Shown here one piece after another: positions 56,536 through 64,000 of a stretch of 64,000 nt of DNA. Origin of the DNA: Actinobacteria bacterium OK074 (lineage in GTDB: Bacteria > Actinomycetota > Actinomycetes > Streptomycetales > Streptomycetaceae). The notes beneath the pieces were generated by a model that did not search any database, was not told the origin of the DNA, and was given only the letters and a program-made list of their open reading frames with translations. The DNA lies in assembly GCA_001298575.1 (NCBI GenBank), contig LJCV01000077.1, positions 53,444-117,443 on the forward strand, written 5' to 3'. The translations under genes and the position numbers were made by a program. Each line of letters begins with the position of its first letter. Within the stretch, counting starts at the first letter, position 1.

Positions 56536-57716
56536 ACCAACCGATGCCGCTCCCGCGCGACACGAGAGTCCTGCACATCATCACCGGCCTCGGGGTCGGT
56601 GGCGCCGAGCAGCAACTACGGCTGCTGCTGCGGCACTTGCCCGTCGACTGCGACGTCGTCACGCTCACCAACCCGGGCGCCGTCGCCGACGGGCTGCGCG
56701 CCGACGGCGTCCGCGTCTTCCACCTCGGCATGGGCGGCAACCGCGACCTCGCCGTCCTGCCCCGCCTGGTCCGGCTGATCCGCGCGGGCGGCTACGGCCT
56801 CGTCCACACCCACCTCTACCGCGCCAACCTCTACGGCCGCCTCGCCGCCCGCCTCGCCGGGGTGAGGGCGGTGGTCGCCACCGAACACTCCCTGGGCGCC
56901 ACCCAGATGGAGGGACGACCGCTCAACTCCGGTGTCCGCGCCCTGTACCTGGCGAGCGAACGGCTGGGCCGTACGACGGTGGCGGTCTCCCCCACGGTCG
57001 CCGAACGGCTGCGCCGCTGGGGGGTGCCGGACCCGCGCATCGCGGTCGTCCCGAACGGCATCGACCTCGGCCGGTTCCGCTTCGACCCGCTGGTGCGCGA
57101 CCGTGCCCGGCACCAACTCGGGCTGCCCGAGGGGGCGTTCGTGGTCGGCGGGGTGGGGCGGCTGGCGGCGGGCAAGCGGTTCGACGTCCTCATCGACGCC
57201 CTCGCTCAACTCCCCGACGATGTCTGGCTGTTGCTGGTCGGCGGCGGCAACGCCGAGACCACGCTACGGCGTCGGGCGCACCGGGTGGGCGTGCACGAGC
57301 GGGTGCTGTTCGCCGGGGAGCGGCCGTATCTGCCGGACGACAGCCCCGGGCCCGACCTGCCCGCGCTGACGGCCGCGATGGACGTGCTCGCCTCGCCGAG
57401 CCCCGAGGAGGCGTTCGGCCTCGCGGTCGTCGAGGGCCTCGCCGCCGGGCTGCCGGTCCGCTACGTCTCCTGCCCGGCCGTCGAGGACCTGCCCCCGGAG
57501 ACGGCCGCCGGCGCGGAACGGATCGAGGGCACCCCGGAGTCCTTCGCCGCCGCGATCACCGCGCTGCGCCAGGCGGGCCCCGGCCCCCGCACCGCCCCGG
57601 ACGCGGCCCACCACTACGGCATCACGCGCAGCGCGGCCCGCCTCATGGAGGTGTACGCGGCCGCCGTGTCCGCCGCTCCCGCCACCACCGTGCACACCCC
57701 CACGCCCTCCCGATGA
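56532..57716 (+). CDS. GT4-family glycosyltransferase
   Basis: 394 residues from a GTG at 56532 overlapping the deacetylase stop (GTGA) with GAAGGGG upstream. GT-B motifs: VLHIITGLGVGGAEQQLRLL, LVHTHLYRANLYGRLAARLA, VVPNGIDLGRF, VVGGVGRLAAGKRFDVLIDA and the donor-site ASPSPEEAFGLAVVEGLAAG. It shares the reading frame of the upstream flippase with no stop between. Confidence 0.88.
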   Translation: MNQPMPLPRDTRVLHIITGLGVGGAEQQLRLLLRHLPVDCDVVTLTNPGAVADGLRADGVRVFHLGMGGNRDLAVLPRLVRLIRAGGYGLVHTHLYRANLYGRLAARLAGVRAVVATEHSLGATQMEGRPLNSGVRALYLASERLGRTTVAVSPTVAERLRRWGVPDPRIAVVPNGIDLGRFRFDPLVRDRARHQLGLPEGAFVVGGVGRLAAGKRFDVLIDALAQLPDDVWLLLVGGGNAETTLRRRAHRVGVHERVLFAGERPYLPDDSPGPDLPALTAAMDVLASPSPEEAFGLAVVEGLAAGLPVRYVSCPAVEDLPPETAAGAERIEGTPESFAAAITALRQAGPGPRTAPDAAHHYGITRSAARLMEVYAAAVSAAPATTVHTPTPSR

Positions 57717-57729
57717 CAGGAACCCGCAC

Positions 57730-58422
57730 ATGAACAGAGCAACCGCGACCCCGCCCCTGGCCACCACCCCCGAGGCACCAACCCGCCCGCAGCGCCAGCA
57801 GAGTTCACTGCTCGGCCGGGCCCGCACCCTCCCGCCGTGGGCGCTGCTCGCGGCCGGGGTCCTGCTCGGCGGGGCGGTGGGCGGCGGCTACGGGGCGCTG
57901 CGCACGCCGACGTACACGGCCACGAGTTACGTCATCGCCGTACCGACCGACAAGTCCGACCCCGCCTCGGCGAACGGCTTCGCGCAGGCGTACGGGCGGG
58001 TCGCGACGCAGCTCGCGGTGCTCGGGGACGCGCAGGTCTGGGCCGGGGTGCCGGTGCGGACGCTGCGCGAGAGCGTGCAGACGGCGACCTCGCCGGACGC
58101 GCCGATGGTCGCCATCTCGGCCACCTCCGCGCACGGCGACACGGCGGCCGACATGGCCAACGCGGTGGCCCGCTCGCTGACCCGGCACGCGAACGACACG
58201 AAGGCCGACACCCACGTCGAACTCCTGCAATTTTCCCGGGCGGTTCGGCCCACCGAGCCGTCCTCGACGCCCGCCACGGTGACCGGCCTGGTGGGCGCGA
58301 GCGCGGGCGGTCTGCTCGCCGGGCTGGTCCTGCTGGTCCGCCCGCGCCGCCCGGAGGAGACCGCCCGCGCGGCCTCCGTACCGGGCCCGGCCACCTCCGC
58401 CGACCTGCACGGGAAGCTGTGA
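57730..58422 (+). CDS. Wzz-like chain-length determinant protein
   Basis: 230 residues from an ATG at 57730. Two membrane helices (ALLAAGVLLGGAVGGGYGAL near residue 45 and GLVGASAGGLLAGLVLLV near 195) flank an extracellular helical domain, as in Wzz/Wzc-type co-polymerases (TYTATSYVIAV after the first helix). No kinase domain. Likely controls the length of the glycan polymer. Confidence 0.8.
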   Translation: MNRATATPPLATTPEAPTRPQRQQSSLLGRARTLPPWALLAAGVLLGGAVGGGYGALRTPTYTATSYVIAVPTDKSDPASANGFAQAYGRVATQLAVLGDAQVWAGVPVRTLRESVQTATSPDAPMVAISATSAHGDTAADMANAVARSLTRHANDTKADTHVELLQFSRAVRPTEPSSTPATVTGLVGASAGGLLAGLVLLVRPRRPEETARAASVPGPATSADLHGKL

Positions 58423-59564
58423 GCGACACCGCACGGGCCGACGCGCCCGCCACCAGCACGAGCCCGGCACCGCTCACCGTCGAACTCCTCACCGAGGAGG
58501 CCGAGTTCGCCGCCCTGGCCACCGACTGGGCGCGGCTGTACCGCAGTTGCCCGTCCGCGACCCCCTTCCAGTCGCACGCCTGGCTGCACTCGTGGTGGCT
58601 GTCGTACGGCAGACCCGGGCGGCTGCGGGTCGTGCTCGTGCGGGACGGCGGTCAACTGCGCGCCGCCGCCCCGCTGATGAGGGTCAACCGGCCGGGTCCC
58701 GCGCTGGTGCCGCTTGGCGGCGCCATCTCCGACTACGGCGATGTCCTCCTCGACGACGAGCACGCCGCACCCGCCGCCGCCGCACTCACCGAGGGCCTGG
58801 CCGCCGCCGCCCGCACCGCGCTGATCGACTTCCGCGAGGTGCGGCCCGGCGCCGCCGTGGAGCAGGTGTACGAGCGGTGGTCCGGGCCGCGCCGCCGGGT
58901 GCCCGACTCGGTGTGCCTGGAGCTGCCCGCGCGCCCGCTCGACGAACTCCTCGGCCGGCTGCCCGCCCAGCGTGCCCAGCGGGTGCGGGCCAAGCTGCGC
59001 AAGCTGGACGCGCTCGGCGTCGAACACCGCGCGGTACCGCCCGACGAGATCGGCGCCGCGCTCCAAACCCTCCTGGATCTGCACCGGTTGCAGTGGCAGG
59101 ACCGCCGGGTGACCAGCGAGCACCTGCGGCCCCGGTTCCGTGAGCACCTGGTGCGGGCGGTGGGCGGAATGGTCGACGCCGGGGACGCCGTCGTCACCGA
59201 GTTCCAGCTGGAGGGGGCCGTGGTCGCCGTGGACGTCACGCTCATGTCGCCGAGCCTGGCGGGTGGTTACCTCTACGGCGCCGATCCCCGGCTGCGCGAG
59301 CACAAGGCGGACGTGGCGACGATGCTGCTGCACGCCTGCGCCGACCAGCCGGGCGTACGCGAACGGCAGGTGCTGAGCCTGCTGCGCGGCGCCGAGCCGT
59401 ACAAGTACCGCTGGCGCCCCGAGACGGTCGTCAACCAGCGGCTGCTGCTGGCGAGTTGGGCCACTGCCCCGCTGATGACGGCGGTCGCGTGCGACGTGGC
59501 CGCGCGTCGCCGGGGCAAGGCGCTGCTGCTGCGCTGGAAGGAGCGCGGTGATGGCCGGACCTGA
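58419..59564 (+). CDS. GNAT/FemAB-like (CelD-type) acetyltransferase
   Basis: 381 residues from a GTG overlapping the Wzz-like stop. The sequence fits the CelD/BcsL group: PFQSHAWLHSWWLSYGRPGR, RVVLVRDGGQLRAAAPLMRV, RAKLRKLDALGVEHRAV, then YLYGADPRLREHKADVATML and GAEPYKYRWRPETV. Such enzymes acetylate or aminoacylate exopolysaccharide or lipids. Cytosolic. Confidence 0.82.
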   Translation: MSDTARADAPATSTSPAPLTVELLTEEAEFAALATDWARLYRSCPSATPFQSHAWLHSWWLSYGRPGRLRVVLVRDGGQLRAAAPLMRVNRPGPALVPLGGAISDYGDVLLDDEHAAPAAAALTEGLAAAARTALIDFREVRPGAAVEQVYERWSGPRRRVPDSVCLELPARPLDELLGRLPAQRAQRVRAKLRKLDALGVEHRAVPPDEIGAALQTLLDLHRLQWQDRRVTSEHLRPRFREHLVRAVGGMVDAGDAVVTEFQLEGAVVAVDVTLMSPSLAGGYLYGADPRLREHKADVATMLLHACADQPGVRERQVLSLLRGAEPYKYRWRPETVVNQRLLLASWATAPLMTAVACDVAARRRGKALLLRWKERGDGRT

Positions 59565-59592
59565 CCGGACCACCACCGCGCTCCCCGGGAAC

Positions 59593-60978
59593 TCACCGGT
59601 TGCGCGAGAACCAGTCGAGCCGGACGCACAGCTTGCCGCCGAGCCAGAACTCGACCCAGTCGCCGAGGTCCAGCGGCGAGCAGTTGGGCGGAGGCACGGG
59701 CACGGTCGGAGTGGGCTTGGGCGTCGGGGTGGGTGTCGGAGTCGGGGTCGGGGTCACCGGCGTGACCGGGGCGGTGGGTGTCGTCGGCGCGGGCGTCGGG
59801 TCGAGCTGGCTCGACAGCATCGAGCGGAACACCGCCGACGCCCGGGGGTTCTCACCGCACTGCCACACCCCGTGCGGGCAGTAGTCGGTGAGCGTGTTGT
59901 ACAGCGGCTTGTGCTCGTCCATCCATTCGAGCATGCGCTTCATGTACGTCGCGTTGTCGCCGTTGCGGAAAAGGCCCCATTCCGGATACGAGATCGGCTT
60001 CCCGTGCGCCTTCGCGAAGTCGACGTGGTCCTGAAGTCCCTGGGGTTCCTTGATCTGTTGGTCGAATGAGAGTCCGGTCGGCTGGTCGTAGGAGTCCATG
60101 CCGATGATGTCGACCGTGGCGTCGCCCGGATAGCACTGGGTCCACGGAATGGCGTCCCGACCGCGGTTCGGCGTGAAGTCGAACCGGAATTTCTGGCCCG
60201 GTACCGAACGCATGGTGGTGACGATTCTGTTCCAGTACTTCTTCCAGCTCTCCGGGTCCGGCCCGCAACGGCTGGTGTACGTGGTGCCGTTCATCTCCCA
60301 GCCGAGCACGATCACCGTGTCCGGCACCTTCAGGTCGACCAGCCGCTGGGCGAGTCTGCGGAAGTGCCCGTCGAACTCGCCCGCCGCGCCCCGGCGCAGC
60401 AGCGAGCGGACCTCCCAGTCGGAGACGCCGTCCTCGTTGCGCTCCATCATCGGCACGTTCAGGACGAGCATCCGGTCGTCCCGCTCGCGCCGCCAGTCCG
60501 CCCACACGTCGAGGAAACCGGGCGGGCCCTCGATGTTGCTCCACCGGTCGCCGGGCAGATACGTGTGTCCGACGCGCAGGTCGGCGCCGCCCAGCCACTT
60601 GCTCAGCTCGGCGATCCGGGCCACCCCGCGGGCGCCGTAGTCGAGGTAGGCGCCGTAGGCGGGCACCGGCCCCGCGGCGGGCGGCACCGGAGCGGGGGTC
60701 CCCGACGGCGTCGCCGGCAGCGGGGACGGGACGGCCGGTTCGACGCCGGCCGGGACCTGGGCCGCCGGGTTCTGGACCACCGGGTTCTGGGCCGCCGGTA
60801 CCAGAACCGGGGTCTGGGCGGCCGGGACGACCGCCGTCGGGGCCGGTGGGTCGGCCAGTGGTCGCGCCCCCGGCACCACGGCGTATCCCGGGCCGGTGGC
60901 CAGGGTGACCGACGCGACCACCGCGGCCGCGACGATCGCCAGCCGTGCTGCCCGGGGCCGTTGCTGTTGTGCGGCCAT
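59593..60978 (-). CDS. Secreted GH26-like glycoside hydrolase
   Basis: 461 residues from an ATG at 60978. Signal peptide (AIVAAAVVASVTLATGPGYA), a Pro/Ala/Val-rich linker, a TIM-barrel catalytic domain (about residues 105-380) with VIVLGWEMNG (acid/base Glu) and KPISYPEWGLF (nucleophile Glu), then a Thr/Pro-rich linker and a short C-terminal Cys-containing region (NCSPLDLGDWVEFWLGGKLC). Fits family GH26 (mannanase-like). Convergent with the glycan cluster; may trim the polymer made there. Confidence 0.8.
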   Translation of the reverse strand: MAAQQQRPRAARLAIVAAAVVASVTLATGPGYAVVPGARPLADPPAPTAVVPAAQTPVLVPAAQNPVVQNPAAQVPAGVEPAVPSPLPATPSGTPAPVPPAAGPVPAYGAYLDYGARGVARIAELSKWLGGADLRVGHTYLPGDRWSNIEGPPGFLDVWADWRRERDDRMLVLNVPMMERNEDGVSDWEVRSLLRRGAAGEFDGHFRRLAQRLVDLKVPDTVIVLGWEMNGTTYTSRCGPDPESWKKYWNRIVTTMRSVPGQKFRFDFTPNRGRDAIPWTQCYPGDATVDIIGMDSYDQPTGLSFDQQIKEPQGLQDHVDFAKAHGKPISYPEWGLFRNGDNATYMKRMLEWMDEHKPLYNTLTDYCPHGVWQCGENPRASAVFRSMLSSQLDPTPAPTTPTAPVTPVTPTPTPTPTPTPKPTPTVPVPPPNCSPLDLGDWVEFWLGGKLCVRLDWFSRNR

Positions 60979-61156
60979 GCCCGCTCCTTTCTCTTTCTGT
61001 CTTTTCTTCTTCGCTTACCGGCGGGGCTTTCCCAAGGAAATGCGACCGCCTACTGGCTGACACTCAGTCATACATATGCCCATTCCGCCAACCGAGTCCC
61101 CGGCCTGTTTCCACCCAAGTCCCTCGCACGGGTGAACAGGCCCGAAGGAAAACGCC

Positions 61157-62467
61157 GTGTCGCTGCTCGATCTCCGGGTTCCCGCCGTCCTGCTGCGGAC
61201 CGACCCGAACCCCTTCCACCACGGAACGCTGGGCGCCGTCCGCTCGCTGGGCCGGGCCGGCGTGGAGGTGCACGTCGTCGCCGACGCCGTCCCAACTCCC
61301 GTACGCCGCTCGCGTTTCGTGACCGCCCTGCATCCCCCGCCGCCGCCCGGCGCCACCCCCGAGGCCGTCGCCGAGACCCTGCGCCGGGTCGCCGCCCGCA
61401 TCACCCGTCCGGCCGTACTCGTCCCGCTCGACGACGCCAGCGCCCTCGCGGTGGGCCGAATGCGCGAGGAACTCTCGTACGGTTATCTGCTTCCGGAGCA
61501 GCCGGGCACCTTGCCCGAACAGGTGGCCGACAAGGCGGAGCTGGCCGAACTGTGCGCCCGCATCGGCGTGCCGCACCCGCTGACGCTGCTGCCGGACAGC
61601 TCCGACCAGGCCGCGGCGGCGGTACGGCGGCTCGGCCTGCCGGTGGTGGCCAAGTGGTCCCGCCCCTGGCTGCTGCCGCCCGGCAGCGGGCTGCGCTCCA
61701 CCGCCGTGATCCGCTCCGCGCAGCAGGCCCGCGAACTCTTCGGCCGCAGCACCGAGGCGGGCAGCCGCCTGCTGCTCCAGGCGTTCCTGCCGCCGGGGCC
61801 CGGCCGCGACTGGTTCTGCCACGGGTACGCCGACCGCACCGGCACCCTGCGCGCGGGCGGCACCGGCCGCAAACAGCTCGCCTGGCCGCGCGGCGCCGGA
61901 CTGACCGCCGTCGGCGAGTGGGCGCCCGACCCGGCGGTACGGGCACTGGCCGAACGGCTGGTGACCGCGCTCGGCTACCGCGGCATCCTCGACCTGGACT
62001 TCCGGCGCGACGGCGCGGGCGGTGAACACCACCTGCTGGACTTCAACCCGCGCCCCGGCGCCCAGTTCCGGCTGTTCACCGACGCCACCGGCCTGGACGT
62101 CGTCCGCGCCCTGCACCTGGACCTCACCCACCGGCGGCTCCCGGACCCCGCGCCCCGCCCCGGCCGCACCTTCGTGGTGGAGAACTACGCCCCGCTCAGC
62201 GCCCTGCGCCCGGCCCCGCGCGGCCGGGAACTGGCCTGGTACGCCCCCGACGACCCGCTGCCGGGCCTGACCCTGTGGGCCCAGTGGGCCCGCCACGTCA
62301 CCCGCCGCCTGCTGGCCCGCGCGCGTACGGCGCCGACGCCGCCCCCGGCCGGGGACATCCGCGTCGTACGCCAGCCGGACGGGCCGCGGGAGCCCGCGGA
62401 CGCCACGGCCGGGACCGGCGACGAGACCAACCCCGAGATCAACGACGAGAAAGCGAGCAGTTGCTGA
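61157..62467 (+). CDS. ATP-grasp carboxylate-amine ligase-like protein
   Basis: 436 residues from a GTG at 61157 behind GAAGGAAAA. ATP-grasp features: LPEQVADKAELAELCARIGV, LPVVAKWSRPWLLP (nucleotide Lys), RLLLQAFLPPG, and HHLLDFNPRPGAQFRLF (metal-binding Asp/Asn). Likely joins a carboxylate to an amine on a glycan or peptide precursor. Its stop overlaps the oxidoreductase start. Confidence 0.82.
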   Translation: MSLLDLRVPAVLLRTDPNPFHHGTLGAVRSLGRAGVEVHVVADAVPTPVRRSRFVTALHPPPPPGATPEAVAETLRRVAARITRPAVLVPLDDASALAVGRMREELSYGYLLPEQPGTLPEQVADKAELAELCARIGVPHPLTLLPDSSDQAAAAVRRLGLPVVAKWSRPWLLPPGSGLRSTAVIRSAQQARELFGRSTEAGSRLLLQAFLPPGPGRDWFCHGYADRTGTLRAGGTGRKQLAWPRGAGLTAVGEWAPDPAVRALAERLVTALGYRGILDLDFRRDGAGGEHHLLDFNPRPGAQFRLFTDATGLDVVRALHLDLTHRRLPDPAPRPGRTFVVENYAPLSALRPAPRGRELAWYAPDDPLPGLTLWAQWARHVTRRLLARARTAPTPPPAGDIRVVRQPDGPREPADATAGTGDETNPEINDEKASSC

Positions 62468-63717
62468 TGTACGACCTGCTGGTGGTGGGGGCCGGCCCCT
62501 ACGGCCTGTCCATCGCCTCCCACGCCGCGGCCGCCGGGCTGAACCTGCGCGTCCTCGGCCGTCCGATGGCCTCCTGGCGCGACCACATGCCCGGGGGGAT
62601 GTATCTGAAGTCGGAGCCGTGGGCCTCCAACCTGTCGGATCCGCAGGGGAGTTGGACGCTGGACCGGTACTGCGCGGGCCAAGGCGTACAGGCCCGGCAC
62701 GGGGAGCCGATCCCGGTGGAGATGTTCGCCGAGTACGGCCTGTGGTTCGCCCGCAACGCCGTGCCCGAGGTCGACGAGCGCATGCTCACCCACCTGACCC
62801 GCTGCCCCGGCGGTTTCGAGGCGGTCCTGTCCGACGGCGAGGCGCTGCGGGCCCGGACGGTCGTGCTCGCCGTCGGCGTCCTGCCGTTCGTCGAAATCCC
62901 GTCCGCGCTACGGCAGTTGGACGCGGACGCGGTCACCCACAGCAGCCACCACGCCGACCTGGACCGGTTCCGGGGCGGCGACGTGACGGTGATCGGCGGC
63001 GGCCAGGCGGCCCTGGAGACCGCGGCCCTGCTCGCCGAACAGGACACCCGCGTACGGGTGTTGGCCCGCGCAACGGAACTGGGCTGGAACGACGTACCGC
63101 CCCCGTGGGAACGCCCCTGGTGGCGCGCGGCCCGCTCCCCGCACAGCGGTCTGGGCCCCGGCTGGCGCAACTGGTTCTACTCCGAACGCCCCAACCTCTA
63201 CCGCCGCCTCCCGGAACCGACCCGCACCCGCATCGCGGCCACGGCCCTCGGCCCGGCGGGCGCCTGGTGGGTACGCGACCGGGTGGAGCGCGCGGTGGAG
63301 GTGCGCCTGGGCCACGAGGTGACGGCGGCACAGGCGACCTCGGACGGCGTACGCCTGGAACTGGCTTCCGCCGACGGGCAGTTGACGACCCTGCGGACCG
63401 ACCACGTCATCGCGGCCACCGGATTCCGGGCCACCCGGGAGCGGTTGGGCATGGTCGCCGGTGACGTACGCGGGGCGCTGGCCGTCTCGGCGGACGGATC
63501 CCCCACCGTGGGCCGGGAGTTCGAGTCCTCGGTGCCCGGTCTCTTCCTGGCGGGCCTGCTGACGGCGGGCGGCTTCGGCCCCGCGATGCGGTTCGTGCAC
63601 GGGGCGACGTTCACCGCGGGGGTGCTGGTGCGCGGGGTACGGCGCCGGCTGCGGACCGGGGCGACGGTGCCCGGACGCCGGCTGCCCGGGGAGGCACCGG
63701 CCCCGGCGCGGCGCTGA
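62467..63717 (+). CDS. FAD-dependent NAD(P)-binding oxidoreductase
   Basis: 416 residues from an ATG overlapping the ATP-grasp stop. FAD Rossmann motif LLVVGAGPYGLSIASHAA at the N-terminus, second Rossmann VTVIGGGQAALETAALLA near residue 175, then HVIAATGFRATRERLG and SSVPGLFLAGLLTAGGFGPA (FAD). Resembles flavin N-hydroxylases/lysine-monooxygenase-like proteins. Co-transcribed with the ATP-grasp gene; substrate unknown. Confidence 0.85.
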   Translation: MYDLLVVGAGPYGLSIASHAAAAGLNLRVLGRPMASWRDHMPGGMYLKSEPWASNLSDPQGSWTLDRYCAGQGVQARHGEPIPVEMFAEYGLWFARNAVPEVDERMLTHLTRCPGGFEAVLSDGEALRARTVVLAVGVLPFVEIPSALRQLDADAVTHSSHHADLDRFRGGDVTVIGGGQAALETAALLAEQDTRVRVLARATELGWNDVPPPWERPWWRAARSPHSGLGPGWRNWFYSERPNLYRRLPEPTRTRIAATALGPAGAWWVRDRVERAVEVRLGHEVTAAQATSDGVRLELASADGQLTTLRTDHVIAATGFRATRERLGMVAGDVRGALAVSADGSPTVGREFESSVPGLFLAGLLTAGGFGPAMRFVHGATFTAGVLVRGVRRRLRTGATVPGRRLPGEAPAPARR

Positions 63718-63728
63718 ACGGCCTTGCG

Positions 63729-63782
63729 GGAGAGGCGAGTCGGCCTCTCCGTGGGACGGGTGCCGGCCCTGGCGGCACCCGT
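63729..63782. terminator. Two tandem hairpins between convergent genes
   Basis: GGAGAGGC / GCCTCTCC (63729-63736, 63743-63750) and ACGGGTGCC / GGCACCCGT (63756-63764, 63774-63782), both perfect. Confidence 0.65.
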
Positions 63783-63803
63783 TCCCGCGGTGTGGACACC
63801 GTC

Positions 63804-64000
63804 CTACCGGCGTGCCGCCGCCCTGCCCCGGCGGTACAGGACCAGACCGCCCGCCAGCAGCGCGATGCTGGTCGCGGAGGCCGCCATGATGTCCTCGCTG
63901 CCGGTGTGCGGCAGTTGGGGAGGAGTCGTGGGGGGCGTCGTGGGCGGGGTAGTGGGCGGCGTCGTGGGCGGGGTGGGGGGGGGGGGGGTGGGCGGGGTCG
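63804..64000 (-). CDS. LPxTG-anchored wall protein, C-terminal end only
   Basis: Reads leftward from outside the window to a TAG at 63804. A Thr/Pro-rich spacer (TTPPTTPPTTPP) precedes the sortase motif QLPHTGSED, a hydrophobic span (ASATSIALLAGGLVL) and basic YRRGRAAARR. The spacer is interrupted by a run of 13 C on the coding strand (63976-63988), which shifts the frame relative to the TPP pattern further upstream. Confidence 0.75.
   Translation of the reverse strand, partial: TPPTPPPPTPPTTPPTTPPTTPPTTPPQLPHTGSEDIMAASATSIALLAGGLVLYRRGRAAARR

Overview
The window reads as chromosomal DNA of a Streptomyces-like actinomycete. It is very GC-rich, uses GTG starts often, has many 4-bp stop/start overlaps, and carries chaplins, a melC tyrosinase operon, a conservon, TAT and LPxTG/LAxTG export signals and DmdR/IdeR-type iron boxes. 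All assignments come from reading the sequence and from remembered family features; no database search was run.

Left part (1-18.4 kb), accessory and mobile. The window opens inside a minus-strand N-6 DNA methylase gene preceded by an AIPR gene, which looks like the edge of a phage-defence island. An IS5-family element (4481-10162) follows. Its transposase is split by a 4,021-bp transposon (5490-9510) with two tyrosine recombinases and a DUF6262-like protein, the gene set of Tn554-type elements, with 11-bp terminal inverted repeats and a 6-bp repeat of the target. Next come an HD phosphohydrolase, an XRE regulator, small Streptomyces-type proteins and an anti-sigma-like ATPase, then a complete IS21-type element (istA/istB). 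After it lie a tiny CRISPR array without cas genes, an IS481-type transposase scrap and a frameshifted TerD gene.

Middle part (18.6-38.7 kb). This holds a secreted M1 aminopeptidase, an ECF sigma/anti-sigma pair, a MarR/MFS divergent pair with a strong palindromic operator, and a conservon (cvnABCD) followed by two P450s and an enoyl-CoA hydratase. The first P450 lacks the ExxR motif, as in CYP157. Then comes an iron-responsive block: three iron boxes, a DUF2470 protein, a large LAxTG-anchored surface protein and a small secreted protein sharing a neocarzinostatin-like domain, and broken htaA and hmuT remnants. It looks like a heme-acquisition locus that has lost its transporter.

Right part (39-64 kb). 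A phosphodiesterase-like protein, a D-2-hydroxyacid dehydrogenase and a DUF2087 protein precede a developmental surface locus: chaplin, melC2/melC1, several small secreted proteins and a second chaplin. This resembles the chpG-melC-chpF neighbourhood I recall from S. coelicolor. It is followed by a cell-surface glycan cluster: two GT4 glycosyltransferases, a polyprenyl-phosphate sugar transferase, an O-antigen-ligase-like protein, a MurJ-like flippase, a deacetylase, a Wzz-like protein, a FemAB/GNAT-like protein, a GH26-like hydrolase, an ATP-grasp enzyme and an FAD oxidoreductase. The flippase frame has no stop and the deacetylase lacks its N-terminus, which suggests a deletion. The window ends in an LPxTG protein gene with a run of 13 G.
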